Below are positions 10,588 through 20,132 of a stretch of DNA of 22,164 nt, one piece after another. A model generated the notes under the pieces. It saw only the letters and a list, made by a program, of their open reading frames with translations. It ran no database searches and was not told where the DNA came from. Numbering within the stretch: position 1 is the first letter of the stretch; every line of letters begins with the position of its first letter. The translations under genes and the position numbers were made by a program. This DNA is from Oppiella nova (Eukaryota; Arthropoda; Arachnida; Sarcoptiformes; Oppiidae): the NCBI GenBank assembly GCA_905397405.1, contig CAJPVJ010000625.1, forward strand, positions 1-22,164, given 5' to 3'.

Positions 10588-12048
10588 ATGGATTTAAATT
10601 ATTTGCCCTGTGTAAAATTCACAATGATTTTAAAATCATTTGCAATGTTTGTATCTATACTATTGTGGGTACATATTGTGGCCAGTATTACAACACACGC
10701 CCAAATCGGTGACTACCCGGGTGTTACCAGCAATGAGTGCGGTATTGGCCGATATTCCCGGCTAATGGAGGGAAGTTGCTTTAAGTATAGTAGCCGCACG
10801 TCAGGCGATATAATGCATGGGAGGGACGTGGAGGTCGGGGAGATGCCATGGGTTGTGTACGTCAAGATTGAGAGACACTTGCCCACCACCGGGTTTACCG
10901 ATAGGATTGTAAAGTAAGTGTACATGTTATTTAACTAGCACTGTATTATAATCACAATTTAAATTATAATACATAAAATAACCTTGATACAACGTTGCAC
11001 ATGGTGTACCGGAAGTATAGTCCATGAGCGCTGGGTACTGACGGCAAGCCATTGTTTTAAGTGAGTATAAGACATATACCGTATATTTAGGATAGTAGTA
11101 ATCATAACAATTATTGAAAATTATTAACAAGTTAATATTTAATTATATTAGCTGCACGAGTTGCAAATCAATTAAGGCTATTATATACCCGACAATTGCA
11201 TCAGTGAATGACAGTAACCTGGGTGATAATTTTTACGACGTGGAAAGAATTGCCCACTACAACAGACGCGAGATCAACCCTTGGGACGACCTTGCTATGC
11301 TTAAACTGAGCCAGAACCTCAATTTCAACGATCCAAACGACAAACATTACCGCAAATTAAATAGCATTTGTTTACCAAAACAATTGATTTATAATAAATA
11401 CGATGAGTACGCGGTAATGGCTGGGTTTGGGTTTAGGGATAACAATTACATACGTACACAAACCGCCCAGGTAGGTTACACACGAGTCCTTGGTAGAATG
11501 TTTAATAGGACCGATAGTCTCGGCAAAAATATGTGCACCAGACCCATGCCACCAAAAATGGCAGTGCCCCGCACGGTATGCAATTTATTTTGATATTTTA
11601 TATTTTGTTTATTAAGCGATTTAAATAAATAGATATTTTATTGAATTTATAATTTTAAGTAATAGGGTTTTATTAATACGTTATATGAGTAGCCGTAAAT
11701 TGTGAGTTTATGTATTAATATTTGCTATCAATATATTAAAAATTAATTTTCGCATACATTTACAATTCAAAGGGCGATTCCGGTGGTCCACTCATACAGT
11801 ACGTGAATGGCAGGGCTGTACTCATTGGCGTTTGTCAGTCATTAGACAGAAGGTATAGATATTACGTACGGGTGTCCGACATGGTCTGGTGGATCAATAA
11901 CCAGATATTAGAGGCACCGCATTATTTGGAGCCACCTCCATATACTATCATGACAAACTCGTCTGACCCTGATGGACCTTTATACCCAGTATATTCCGGC
12001 TCAACAGCTCAAACTATAGCTCCCACCACTATAAACCCAACCCCTTAA
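10588..12048 (+). CDS. Trypsin-fold (S1) serine protease with Thr/Pro-rich tail
   Basis: Exons are 10588-10913, about 11016-11060, 11152-11575 and 11773-12048, giving about 356 residues. Exon 3 is 424 nt, as in the minus-strand neighbour, and the phases match. A signal peptide is evident (MILKSFAMFVSILLWVHIVA; the start could be 10588 or 10624). The propeptide holds two cysteines, and the mature end begins IMHG after Asp. The triad is complete: TASHC, DDLAMLKL and GDSGGPL. Position 189 is Val, and Cys191 and Cys220 are both absent. The C-terminus carries a Pro/Thr/Ser tail lacking in its neighbour. The exon 2 acceptor is doubtful: the only in-phase AG (11014-11015) drops the Cys42 region, although WCTGSI is still readable just upstream (11001-11018). 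Confidence 0.75.
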
Positions 12049-12226
12049 TTATAACCAGCAAGTTGTTAAATTTGTATTACAGTTTTATTCAAATATAATA
12101 ATTTGTTATAATGAGTTGTACCAGTAGTTTAAATAGTTGTAATTTTTAGAAAACACATAGTTTATTAAAATTAATATCATTTTCTTGTTTATGAATACAA
12201 TTATAAGTTTTGATAAACAGATATAA
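12049..12226. other. 3' flank of the plus-strand protease
   Basis: AT-rich sequence with no gene that I can support. A minus-strand frame overlapping its right part may be the shifted C-terminal end of the H2B-like ORF. Confidence 0.4.
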
Positions 12227-12517
12227 TTATACAAATTCTTGACATATTCTGGATTTACACGAATCATAACCACATGAATATAAGTTTCGTTTTGTATTGG
12301 CGGCCAATGATTTCGATTGATTCGCATTATATTCATTCAAATCTGTGTTTTTCAGTTTTGCTTTCAATATATTCATGACTTTAGTGACCGATAGGGACAC
12401 CACGTTTGACTTGCGTTTACCGCACTTATATTTACGGATGTATTGCACGTATGAATTGTGTGCAAATTCTTTGTTGAATTTTGACACCATTTTTGCACTA
12501 GTTTTATCTTGCTTCAT
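12227..12517 (-). CDS. Histone H2B-like small ORF, possibly frameshifted
   Basis: This is a basic ORF of 96 residues starting at the ATG at 12517-12515. Aligned by eye with canonical H2B, NSYVQYIRK matches ESYAIYIYK, and a Met-Asn pair falls at the same distance (residue 27-28 counted from Ser-Tyr). After a ~5-residue insertion, DLNEYNANQSKSLAANTKR lies opposite DIFERIAGEASRLAHYNKR with no gap. The N-terminus is short and Lys-rich. After the KR the frame ends within ~20 residues, where H2B would continue through its C-terminal helix. In an adjacent frame the same DNA encodes IRVNPEYVK, which resembles the H2B stretch around LLLPGELAK, so a frameshift is possible. It could be a divergent variant, a pseudogene or a chance match. 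Confidence 0.4.
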   Translation of the reverse strand: MKQDKTSAKMVSKFNKEFAHNSYVQYIRKYKCGKRKSNVVSLSVTKVMNILKAKLKNTDLNEYNANQSKSLAANTKRNLYSCGYDSCKSRICQEFV

Positions 12518-12523
12518 TTTCAC

Positions 12524-13077
12524 TTGACTATCACTTTTGGTGTTAAATTAGTTTTAGTATGAGTTTTAACACGTTTTATTTTATTTGTTTTTATACACAT
12601 TGAAAACAAATTTCATTTAGCATCAACATTAAATTGCCAGATATTTTCTAAGAACACCTTTAAAAATAACAATAATTTATTTTATGTAATATATTTAATT
12701 TTATTGTTATAAACTTAGAAAATATTGTGAGTTTTATAGTCAACATTATGGCATGATATTAACGTAATCTATTGAATAATATTCTGGTTTACTTTTACAT
12801 TATTTTGACCCATATTTAAATAATTATTAAAATAATTACTCATTTATAATAATAATACTGATTCGTATTAATTATTGAAAATCAATACTATGTCTACATA
12901 TAGTAGAGTACATTTCAATAAAATAGACCAATAGGTGAACCAAGTAACAAATCAATATATTATAGCTAACATTAGCATACAGTATAAAAGTTTATAAATA
13001 AGTTTTCTATTAAGGTACATATATATATTTTTATTGATTTTTATTCATAACATTTACATTTCTGCGACATTCATGCC
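12524..13077. other. AT-rich spacer, no gene seen
   Basis: No ORF, repeat or transposon end is apparent. The right part is the 3' flank of the ABCG gene, which is read from the other strand. Confidence 0.45.
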
Positions 13078-15457
13078 TTACATATAAACACTGGTATCGA
13101 TTGAATCCTTATGTTTTTTGCTACCATTCCCGCGCGACCTAAACACATGCCTCAGATTAATTTCGTTAGTTTTGGTATAGAGGGCCACAAACGCCATTCC
13201 CCTTAACACCAGCGTATTAGTGATAAGCGCCGGCAGGTTAACCCAGAATTTATTCTCGTCCGTCAAATCATTTTGATAGAGAAGGGAGGGTACGGTCCCC
13301 TCGGGACACCTGTCCCACGCGTATATGAGCTGCAAATGCAAGTGAAACACTTGCTTAAGGAACGAGCAGTGCTCCATCCACTTGACCGGCCCCGGGATCT
13401 CTCGTAACGGCGTGAATATACCGGCGAACAGTATGTTGGTTACGATTACGCCCAGATCGGCGACAACCGCCAGTTTGAAGCTTTTATTGGCGGCGATGCC
13501 GATGAAAAAGCCCAACCCTTGAGCGCACAGACCGCCAATAATTAGCACCAAAAGGAAACCCATTTTACGTTTCGTGTCATCGATTTGGTGGCTATTAGTG
13601 TAGATAATGAAGAAATAACAGACACTTATCACTAGGAATGCGGGCATTTCGGCGATATTTTTAGCCATGAAGTAGGACCCAGTGCTGTACCAACCTGTCC
13701 ACCACGTGTACAGGTCATCAGTATTAGTAATTTTATACAAGGCTAATTTTTATTCTGAAAACTAAATACCGTTTTTGCGTTCATTCATAAAGACTTTAAT
13801 CTCTGAGGCAAACAATAGTATAGTGGAAATGGATACCAACGCCTCCAGCAAATAGGCCGCCATGAATAGGAACATAAAATTCTGGAACAGTAGGTTCTCC
13901 TCGCGTAGGCTTTCCACGGTCTTAAAACAGGTGCCGTTATGCTGTTTATCGGTCACTGAGAAACAACCTCCCGGTTCGCCCATATGTTTGTTGTATAAAA
14001 GGGTCATTATATACCCCAACGCCAAATAAAACAGGAATTGCACCAAAAAGGCTATCCATTGGGACCGTAACTGAAACGTGAGGGTCCGCTGAAGCAAATA
14101 CCAGGTCTGCCGCCACTGAAACCCGTTTGACTTATCTCCGACCCCTCCCGAAACAAGTCGGCCCTCAGCTATACACCTGTCCCTCAGCTGTTGCTTCCCT
14201 TTCGCCGATTCGGCGGCCAATCGCCTGAGACTGGCGTCGACTTTGGAGGCAATTCTCAGCAACACCTCAATCGGCACCTGATATTCGGTGCACTCGAACT
14301 CCGAGCGACTTAAGTGGGCGCGGATGTCGCCGGGAGGCCCGGCGTACACACAGAGACCTCCCTTTCCCAACACATACACCTGATCGAAGAGCATCAGTAC
14401 GTCGTTGTTTGGCTGATGGATGGACGTGACAATCGCCACGTTGTGCTTTCGGGCCACACCTTTCAGCACCTGTACAACCTGTTCAGGGCATCCACATTAT
14501 TAATAAGCTATTTCGTTGTTTGATTAAAACTTTTAACTGTGACCCTAATTTTTATTAAAAAACATTACAGTCTCATACAGTATGAGTGGATCAAAGGTTT
14601 TTATTTTGAAAATGTTATTATTAACTAGTAAGCCCTGGTTACACTAAATACTCTATTACCTTTCACATAAAATCCTTACGTTATGTCATTTAATAAGTAA
14701 GCTTACTTCTTATTGTATCATGCGAATTTTTAAAATAAAAGTTTTGGGCCTCGTGTGAGCCAGTCAAGTTACACCATTTTTTGTAAATACTTTTTTAAAT
14801 AATTTTTTGTATTAAAGAAGTGTATGAAATGTGTAAAACATAACTCAAACTAAAGTCAATTCAAGACTTAAACTAAAAAACATATTTATAACTCACAATT
14901 TCTGCGGCATTACTGTCCAGACCACTCGTGGGCTCATCGATACACAAGAGGTTAGGCTTTTTATAGAGCATTAACTCCATGGCAATGGCCAGTCGTTTCT
15001 GTTCACCGCCGCTACACTTCTCCACATTCGTCGCCTCGATATCGCTGATCATCAGATCGGACAGCAGTTTGCGGGCACTCACCACGTGGTCGACCCGATA
15101 ATTATAGGCACTGTTCTTGAGTTTAGAGGCGTAGACCAGGGACTGCATGGCTGTCAGGCCGGACAGCAGGTGCTCCGACACGTCCTGCACTATAAAACAC
15201 GACCGGATTTTATCCGTACTATTCGTGTAGATGCGGGTCGAGGGACCCATTCCCTGCTGATTGCGACCATTAATACACTTTAATAGCGTGGACTTCCCGG
15301 CACCTGAAGGTCCCATAAGGGCGTTAAGGGAGCCGAAGTTTACGGCGCCGTTCACTCCGTTTAGGATAGTCTTTGGTGTCCTCCAGAATAGGACGGAATT
15401 GCCGTAGAATTTAAGGTCAAGCCATGCGATGGCCAACCGCTTGGGAACGGTATCCAT
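13078..15457 (-). CDS. ABCG (White-type) half-transporter, complete
   Basis: Three exons, 15457-14897, 14478-13770 and 13694-13078, give 628 residues, the usual half-transporter size. The nucleotide-binding domain comes first: Walker A GPSGAGKST (49-57), Q-loop Gln91, signature CSGGEQKR (148-155), Walker B LLCIDE (170-175), D-loop SGLD and H-loop His208 in SIHQP. Six membrane segments follow, including FLVQFLFYLALGYIMTLLY, AAYLLEALVSISTILLF and MGFLLVLIIGGLCAQGLGFF. ABCG half-transporters dimerise and export lipids, pigments precursors or xenobiotics at a membrane; the substrate is unknown here. Intron 1 is 418 bp. Intron 2 is 75 bp, has a TACTAAT branch-point-like motif, and restores ERKNGWYSTGSYF. 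All catalytic motifs are intact, and the exons are clearly more GC-rich than the neighbouring genes. Confidence 0.94.
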
Positions 15458-16415
15458 TGGAAAGTCTATTGAAATATTTGTTTCATTGTTATATGTTTTA
15501 AGTTTAGAAATATTGAGTCAAATGTATTGTAATATAATTTTTATTATAATTATTATTTTTAATGACATTTATGTCTGAAATGTCAAGAATGAAGTCTTAT
15601 ATACAATACAAATAAAACATTTTTGTTCCGTATATTTGATGTTCAGATCGTGTATCGAAATAATTATTTCTAATATTTTTCAATATTTCCAAACTTTGTT
15701 TGACATATTTTGTAGTTTAATAGTTTCTCTAGAAATTAGTTGACATTTAAAATAGTAGAAAATATTGACACTATATTCTAAGTAAAGCAATAATATTGTA
15801 TTAATATTTCCTATAAGCTCTTAGTTTAGATAATTTCTATGTAAATAAAATGAAAATATTTTACTATTTTCCTACTAAATAGATGAAATTAATAGGCTAA
15901 TCATATACAATTAATATTTCATAGAAATTCAAACAAGTTTTTAATACTCTAGCAAATCAAGTGCATTTGTTTTTAATGCACGCAATCGTATGATTAAATT
16001 AATGTAATACAAGTTATTGTATTATGTGTATTGTGTTATGTAATTCACCCGCAAAGCGTTTCATAGTCCCCGTGAAAAGTATGATAAATTAAATTTATTA
16101 AATTAAAGTAACTGGCTATTGATGACCACAATCTGCACCGGGAGGTCAACACACACAACAGCTTTTAGACTTTTGGCGACACAATTAGATTAAAAGTTTG
16201 CTAAAAAATACCAAACATTTAAAACATAAGTATAAGGGGTTTTCATAATATCTGTCAGGTAAAATTAATATCTAAAATACATTTTACTCGGAAACCAATA
16301 AAGATATCGAAAAGATTTTGAAACCTCAACTATGGATTTTGCTTATATGTATTCACAAGAATACACCACTAGATTTGAGCACCGGTAGGCCGGCACAGGT
16401 AGGTTTTCTGTACAG
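15458..16415. other. Spacer upstream of the ABCG gene
   Basis: The stretch is mostly AT-rich and contains the ABCG promoter side (15458 onward). A slightly richer patch at 16120-16190 gives a short minus-strand frame (KAVVCVDLPVQIVVINSQ) that I cannot assign. No transposon ends are seen. Confidence 0.4.
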
Positions 16416-16633
16416 CAATAACTACATGTCATAGAGAAACAATCAGCACGGCGTTGGAAAGAGCATAAAAAATGATCGAACCCTTCTATCAGGATTTCCG
16501 TGGTAATTGTAACATTAAGGGACACAATAACTACATGTCATAGAGAAACAATGAGCACGGCGTTGGAAAGAGCATAAAAAATGATCGAACCCATCTATCA
16601 GGATTTCCCTGGTAATTGTATCATTAAGGGACA
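16416..16633. repeat. Tandem duplication, 2 x 109 bp
   Basis: 16416-16524 and 16525-16633 are near-identical copies differing at about five positions (for example ACAATCAGC versus ACAATGAGC, and CCCTTC versus CCCATC). The unit covers the front edge of the receptor-like relic. As 109 is not a multiple of three, the duplication cannot preserve a reading frame across both copies. Confidence 0.9.
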
Positions 16634-17135
16634 GGGAGGCACGGTAGGTTACAAAACAATCGCTGAACTCAATGATGACTTAAACCATATAATAATGATT
16701 AATATGGTTGTCATCATATACGGCATTATGATGTGTGTGGACAGCAGTGTGGACGGCATGTTCAGGAGTGAAGTAATCGAGGCATTGAAGTCATATCGAG
16801 AGGCCGTTATCATGGGGTGCGGGATATATGTCATGGAACTGGTCATTACGTGCGGCATCTTTGGGTCAGTCCAACAAAAAGCGGACGATTTGTACGATGT
16901 TTTGGATGACATGAGCGCCGGTGATCTGAATGATAGGGATTACCGGGAGTTGTGTTTGTTTCGCGATATACTCCGCAAACGTAGCGTCGGCTTCACAATC
17001 GGACGGTTAGCCAAACTCAATAATAATACACTCATTTCGGTATGGCTCGCAAATGTAGTAAATTGAGCTTGAATAATTTATATTTTTATCATGAATTACA
17101 CGATTATTTTGATGCAAACATCTAAAAATAATTAA
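16533..17135 (+). pseudogene. C-terminal relic of a gustatory-receptor-like 7TM protein
   Basis: The open stretch from the ATG at 16581 to the stop at 17064-17066 encodes 161 residues with two hydrophobic helices (LNHIIMINMVVIIYGIMMCV and AVIMGCGIYVMELVITCGIF). It ends in FTIGRLAKLNNNTLISVWLAN. Just downstream, 17094-17135 encodes NYTIILMQTSKNN and a stop. Together these resemble the last three helices of arthropod gustatory receptors (7tm_7), whose final helix ends in the TYhhhhhQF motif. The first half of the receptor is missing. A TAA lies in frame at 16575-16577 in this copy and in the upstream duplicate. The piece before the last exon has a possible GT donor at 17055, but TG instead of AG at the expected acceptor (17092-17093). 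It is probably a dead gene. Confidence 0.55.
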
Positions 17136-17293
17136 GGTTGTTAAGTAACTTAACCGCATCACTGTTAATATGGCATATTTATACAGTATACGGTATACTC
17201 AGCACTGGTCTAAATGAGTACGGTAATTTTTGAATGACGTCTAATAATTTTTAATTTCTAAAGCTTTAAATTTAATAATTTATACAATATTAT

Positions 17294-18015
17294 TAGTGTT
17301 GCCAACCCTCCAGTTTTTGCCTGAAGTCTCCAGGAATCGGGAGCTCAACACAGACTTCAGTTTGAGGTCTGGCCTGGATATGGGGAACTCCAGGGAAAAA
17401 TTTAAACTAAAAGTACATGTTTCTATATAAGATTATATCACTTTTGTATAATAAATAAAGTTAATTTTGATAACTAAATAAAATAATTTTACTAGAGTTA
17501 AACTAAATAAATAATAGTTCTAATGAAACATTTTCGATTATTTTGGACCTAAAAATTATATTTTATAAAATAATAGGATTATTGATAGTATAGTAATGTT
17601 AACAAATATTTAATAATAATGCAATGGAATGGTTAAAATAATATAAACAGAAATAGGGAAGTCGGAGATATAAAAATCATCTAATTTCTCTGTCTATTTA
17701 ATATAACAAATGATAGCATAAAAATATAATATTCCATATAATACAAGATTCAAATCTATTTTACTATAGTTTTCTATAAATTTTAAGGATTAATTTAGTA
17801 TAATATTATTAAAAATGAATTTTTATTGCATTATAATTAAATTGCTATTAATTTAATTTATATAAACTCACTTTTTTGAATTAATACATTAAAACTTCAT
17901 AAATAATTGTTCAGTTAATTTAAATTAATAAACTATTTCTCCAGAATTCTCCAGGAAATTGGGGCTGAATTTATTTAAATCTCCAGGGTTAAAATTTATA
18001 GAGTTGGCAACACTA
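17294..18015. mobile_element. Non-autonomous DNA transposon (MITE, ~722 bp)
   Basis: The left end is TAGTGTTGCCAACCCT; the right end, reverse-complemented, is TAGTGTTGCCAACTCT, a 16-bp terminal inverted repeat with one mismatch. If TA belongs to the target, the element runs 17296-18013 with a TA duplication, which would suggest Tc1/mariner-type insertion. I find no 8-bp duplication. Both subterminal regions carry several CTCCAG(G) motifs in the same orientation (17310-17400 and 17940-17990). The interior is AT-rich with no transposase ORF. Confidence 0.75.
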
Positions 18016-18309
18016 GTCGCAATACATATTAAGTTAATAACTTATTAATAATATGTTTAGTTAGTAATTGTTTTGCATAATATTTAATTGAACAATAAAA
18101 TTGTATTAAATAACTTAATAATTATGTATTAATTATTTAATAATTAAAATAAATTATGTAATTTTGTGTGAAATATACTGCATTATAGTTTTAATTTTAA
18201 AATTAATTTATTAAAGCTAAATGTAAAATAAAAATAATAAATTTTAATACTTTTCTACTAAATTGAAGTAAATGTGAATATATTATACAATATATTATTG
18301 TAAATCTGA

Positions 18310-18535
18310 TAGAAATATAAAATTCACTTAATTAAAGGGTAAATGTTTGTCATAATAATTAATTTGTTTAAACAGCAAATAAAATGCGTCATTAAGGGTT
18401 GCATTTTTATTGTGAAACTTACATAAAATAAAATACTTGATTTATGTATTCAGTATTGCTTTTAAATTATATAAAATATAATTTAAAAGTAATTTTTCTA
18501 TTCATTTTCAATAATTGAATAAGTTTTTATTCAAA
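18310..18535 (+). promoter_or_regulatory. Promoter/leader of LRR gene 1 (cassette copy 1)
   Basis: It contains GTTTAAACAGCAAATA, then CTTGATTTATGTATTCAGTA, a TATA box TATATAAAA at 18468-18476, and a short leader to the ATG 60 bases further on. The same order recurs upstream of LRR gene 2 (weaker), at 21494-21744 and at 21774-22019. Conservation across four copies supports a regulatory role. Confidence 0.65.
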
Positions 18536-19564
18536 ATGTTTTTAAGTATTATATGTGTGATTATATTGACCATAACATTAGGCGTATGTCAGGAGCCTAT
18601 CACATGTCCGGATAATAAACTACTTGAGCCGTGCTATTGTACCAGTTATTGTTTTGATCAAACTAATTACAAGCTAAATCTCATATGCAACTCGAGCGCC
18701 GTAAATGACCTTGCTCCCATATTTGCTAATATGAAAAATCTACCGCAAAATCAAAAGTCATTTGAGGGATTGTATATGAAGGGCACTAATATCGCGCGAA
18801 TTAATGCCAACACTTTCGGAGACATTACTTTCAAAGGTATTTCAATTAATTCCGATCACTCATTGAAAGTGATCGATGGGAACGCCTTTCATGGTATGGC
18901 CAGTCAGTTGAGTTGGCTCAGCATTTCGGACATACCTAACCTGGATCATAATGTCACTGATATATTTGCCATGATTAGGCAATTATCAAACATAACTCAA
19001 GTATTTCTAAATGACACTAATTTAGCACAAATTCCGAGCAATGCTTTCAATGGATTAAATCATTTATATCATATCTACATTCGGGACAAACATTTGACAA
19101 GAATTAGTGAAAAAGCTTTCTATGGATTAAATTCCGTAAAATATATTCAGATTTCTGGGACCAGTATTACAAATATAAAGGAAAATGTGTTGACATTCAG
19201 TCCCACAACCGATACACTTAAGATGGTTTTTCTAGAGAATGCTTATCTGAATAGTTCCTCATTTGATGGCCAATCACTCAGTCATTTGGGACGACCCGTC
19301 AGTTTGTATGCCGTGACTGAAGGCATTGAAAGTGGTATCAAATTACCAAAAACGTGGACCTATTTGGATGAGAAGACATTCAAAGGATTTTTCGCGTCTC
19401 ATACCAACAATTCAGTGCATTTTTATCACAATTATATCGCTTGCGATGATAGCGGTAACCAATGGTTTGTAAAGGATCCTGGTGTTATGAACAGAATTTA
19501 TGAATTTGTTGCAGAAAGATCTGAAAAAGTAATTAATTGTCCCAATAATAGCACCCGGATTTAA
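18536..19564 (+). CDS. Secreted leucine-rich-repeat protein 1
   Basis: An intronless gene of 342 residues. The ATG at 18536 begins a clear signal peptide (MFLSIICVIILTITLGVC). A cysteine-rich N-terminal cap follows (CPDNKLLEPCYC...C...C), then about six to seven LRRs of the form L-x-x-L/I-x-I/L with F-x-G/NAF loops (INANTFGDI, IDGNAFHGM, IPSNAFNGL, ISEKAFYGL). A C-terminal cap has paired cysteines (YIACDD...INCPN). There is no membrane anchor, so it should be secreted. The cap and repeat pattern resembles arthropod proteins usually annotated as Oplophorus-luciferin 2-monooxygenase non-catalytic subunit-like; that name reflects LRR homology, not enzymatic activity. Several N-glycosylation sites are present (NIT, NDT, NNS). 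The paralogue starts 1597 bp downstream. Confidence 0.88.
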   Translation: MFLSIICVIILTITLGVCQEPITCPDNKLLEPCYCTSYCFDQTNYKLNLICNSSAVNDLAPIFANMKNLPQNQKSFEGLYMKGTNIARINANTFGDITFKGISINSDHSLKVIDGNAFHGMASQLSWLSISDIPNLDHNVTDIFAMIRQLSNITQVFLNDTNLAQIPSNAFNGLNHLYHIYIRDKHLTRISEKAFYGLNSVKYIQISGTSITNIKENVLTFSPTTDTLKMVFLENAYLNSSSFDGQSLSHLGRPVSLYAVTEGIESGIKLPKTWTYLDEKTFKGFFASHTNNSVHFYHNYIACDDSGNQWFVKDPGVMNRIYEFVAERSEKVINCPNNSTRI

Positions 19565-19889
19565 AGTTATTTTACGCAACTGTAATTAAAACTTCAAATA
19601 TATACAAATTATCCTAAATTGATATTAGCTTGCAAATAAATTTACAAACAAAATTATATAAAATATATTCAACTACAATATATAATATTATATTTTAAAA
19701 CATTTAAAAATTATAAATATTTTCTAATGAAATTGCAAACTTTTACATAATATGTTACTATTTACTAATTTATTTTAAAAGTGTTACTCTAATTATTAAT
19801 TAGATATAAAATTATTTACCCAAAATAAATATAATATGATGGCATAAATAACAGTAATACTGATAATTATTGAGAATATTAATTAATTA
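19565..19889. other. 3' flank of LRR gene 1
   Basis: It includes TTGCAAATAAATTTACAAACAAAATTA, cognate to the 3' flank of LRR gene 2 (from about 21200), showing that the duplicated unit extended past the stop codon. The rest is AT-rich with no gene. Confidence 0.5.
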
Positions 19890-20132
19890 TTTCATATAAT
19901 AATTAATGTGTATAAACAGCAAGTAAAATTAGTCATTAGTTTGTTATATTAAATTCTATTGTGTACTATACACTGTAATTTGTTATTAGCTTAATGCTAA
20001 TTAGAGTTGATTACAAAATGACATACTTTAGTTATTTAATCAGTGTAAATTGAAAAATATATAAAATTGAAAAATAGAAGTTCAATATAAATTTTCACTT
20101 ATTTTCAAAAATTGAAGGATTTTTCATTTAAA
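19890..20132 (+). promoter_or_regulatory. Promoter/leader of LRR gene 2 (cassette copy 2, diverged)
   Basis: It has the same order of elements as cassette copy 1, more diverged: CATAATAATTAATGTGTAT, AAACAGCAAGTAAAA, then TATATAAAA at 20058-20066 and the ATG 67 bases on. The ATGCTAATTAG and TTGATTACAAAAT stretch is shared with cassette copy 3. Confidence 0.55.

Noticed and set aside
13743-13769. A 27-bp ultra-short intron in the ABCG gene.
   Set aside because: Using the AG at 13696-13695 gives a 75-bp intron with a TACTAAT branch-like motif and restores the expected ERKNGWYSTGSYF, so the long form is better.
16120-16190. A short minus-strand frame as an upstream exon of the ABCG gene.
   Set aside because: The ABCG protein is already full length from 15457, and no splice site links the two.
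16343-16525. A minus-strand ORF of 60 codons, Cys-rich.
   Set aside because: It reads through the 109-bp tandem duplication in antisense and has no counterpart in the second copy.
16649-16912. A minus-strand ORF of 87 codons.
   Set aside because: It is antisense to the receptor-like reading frame and shows no domain.
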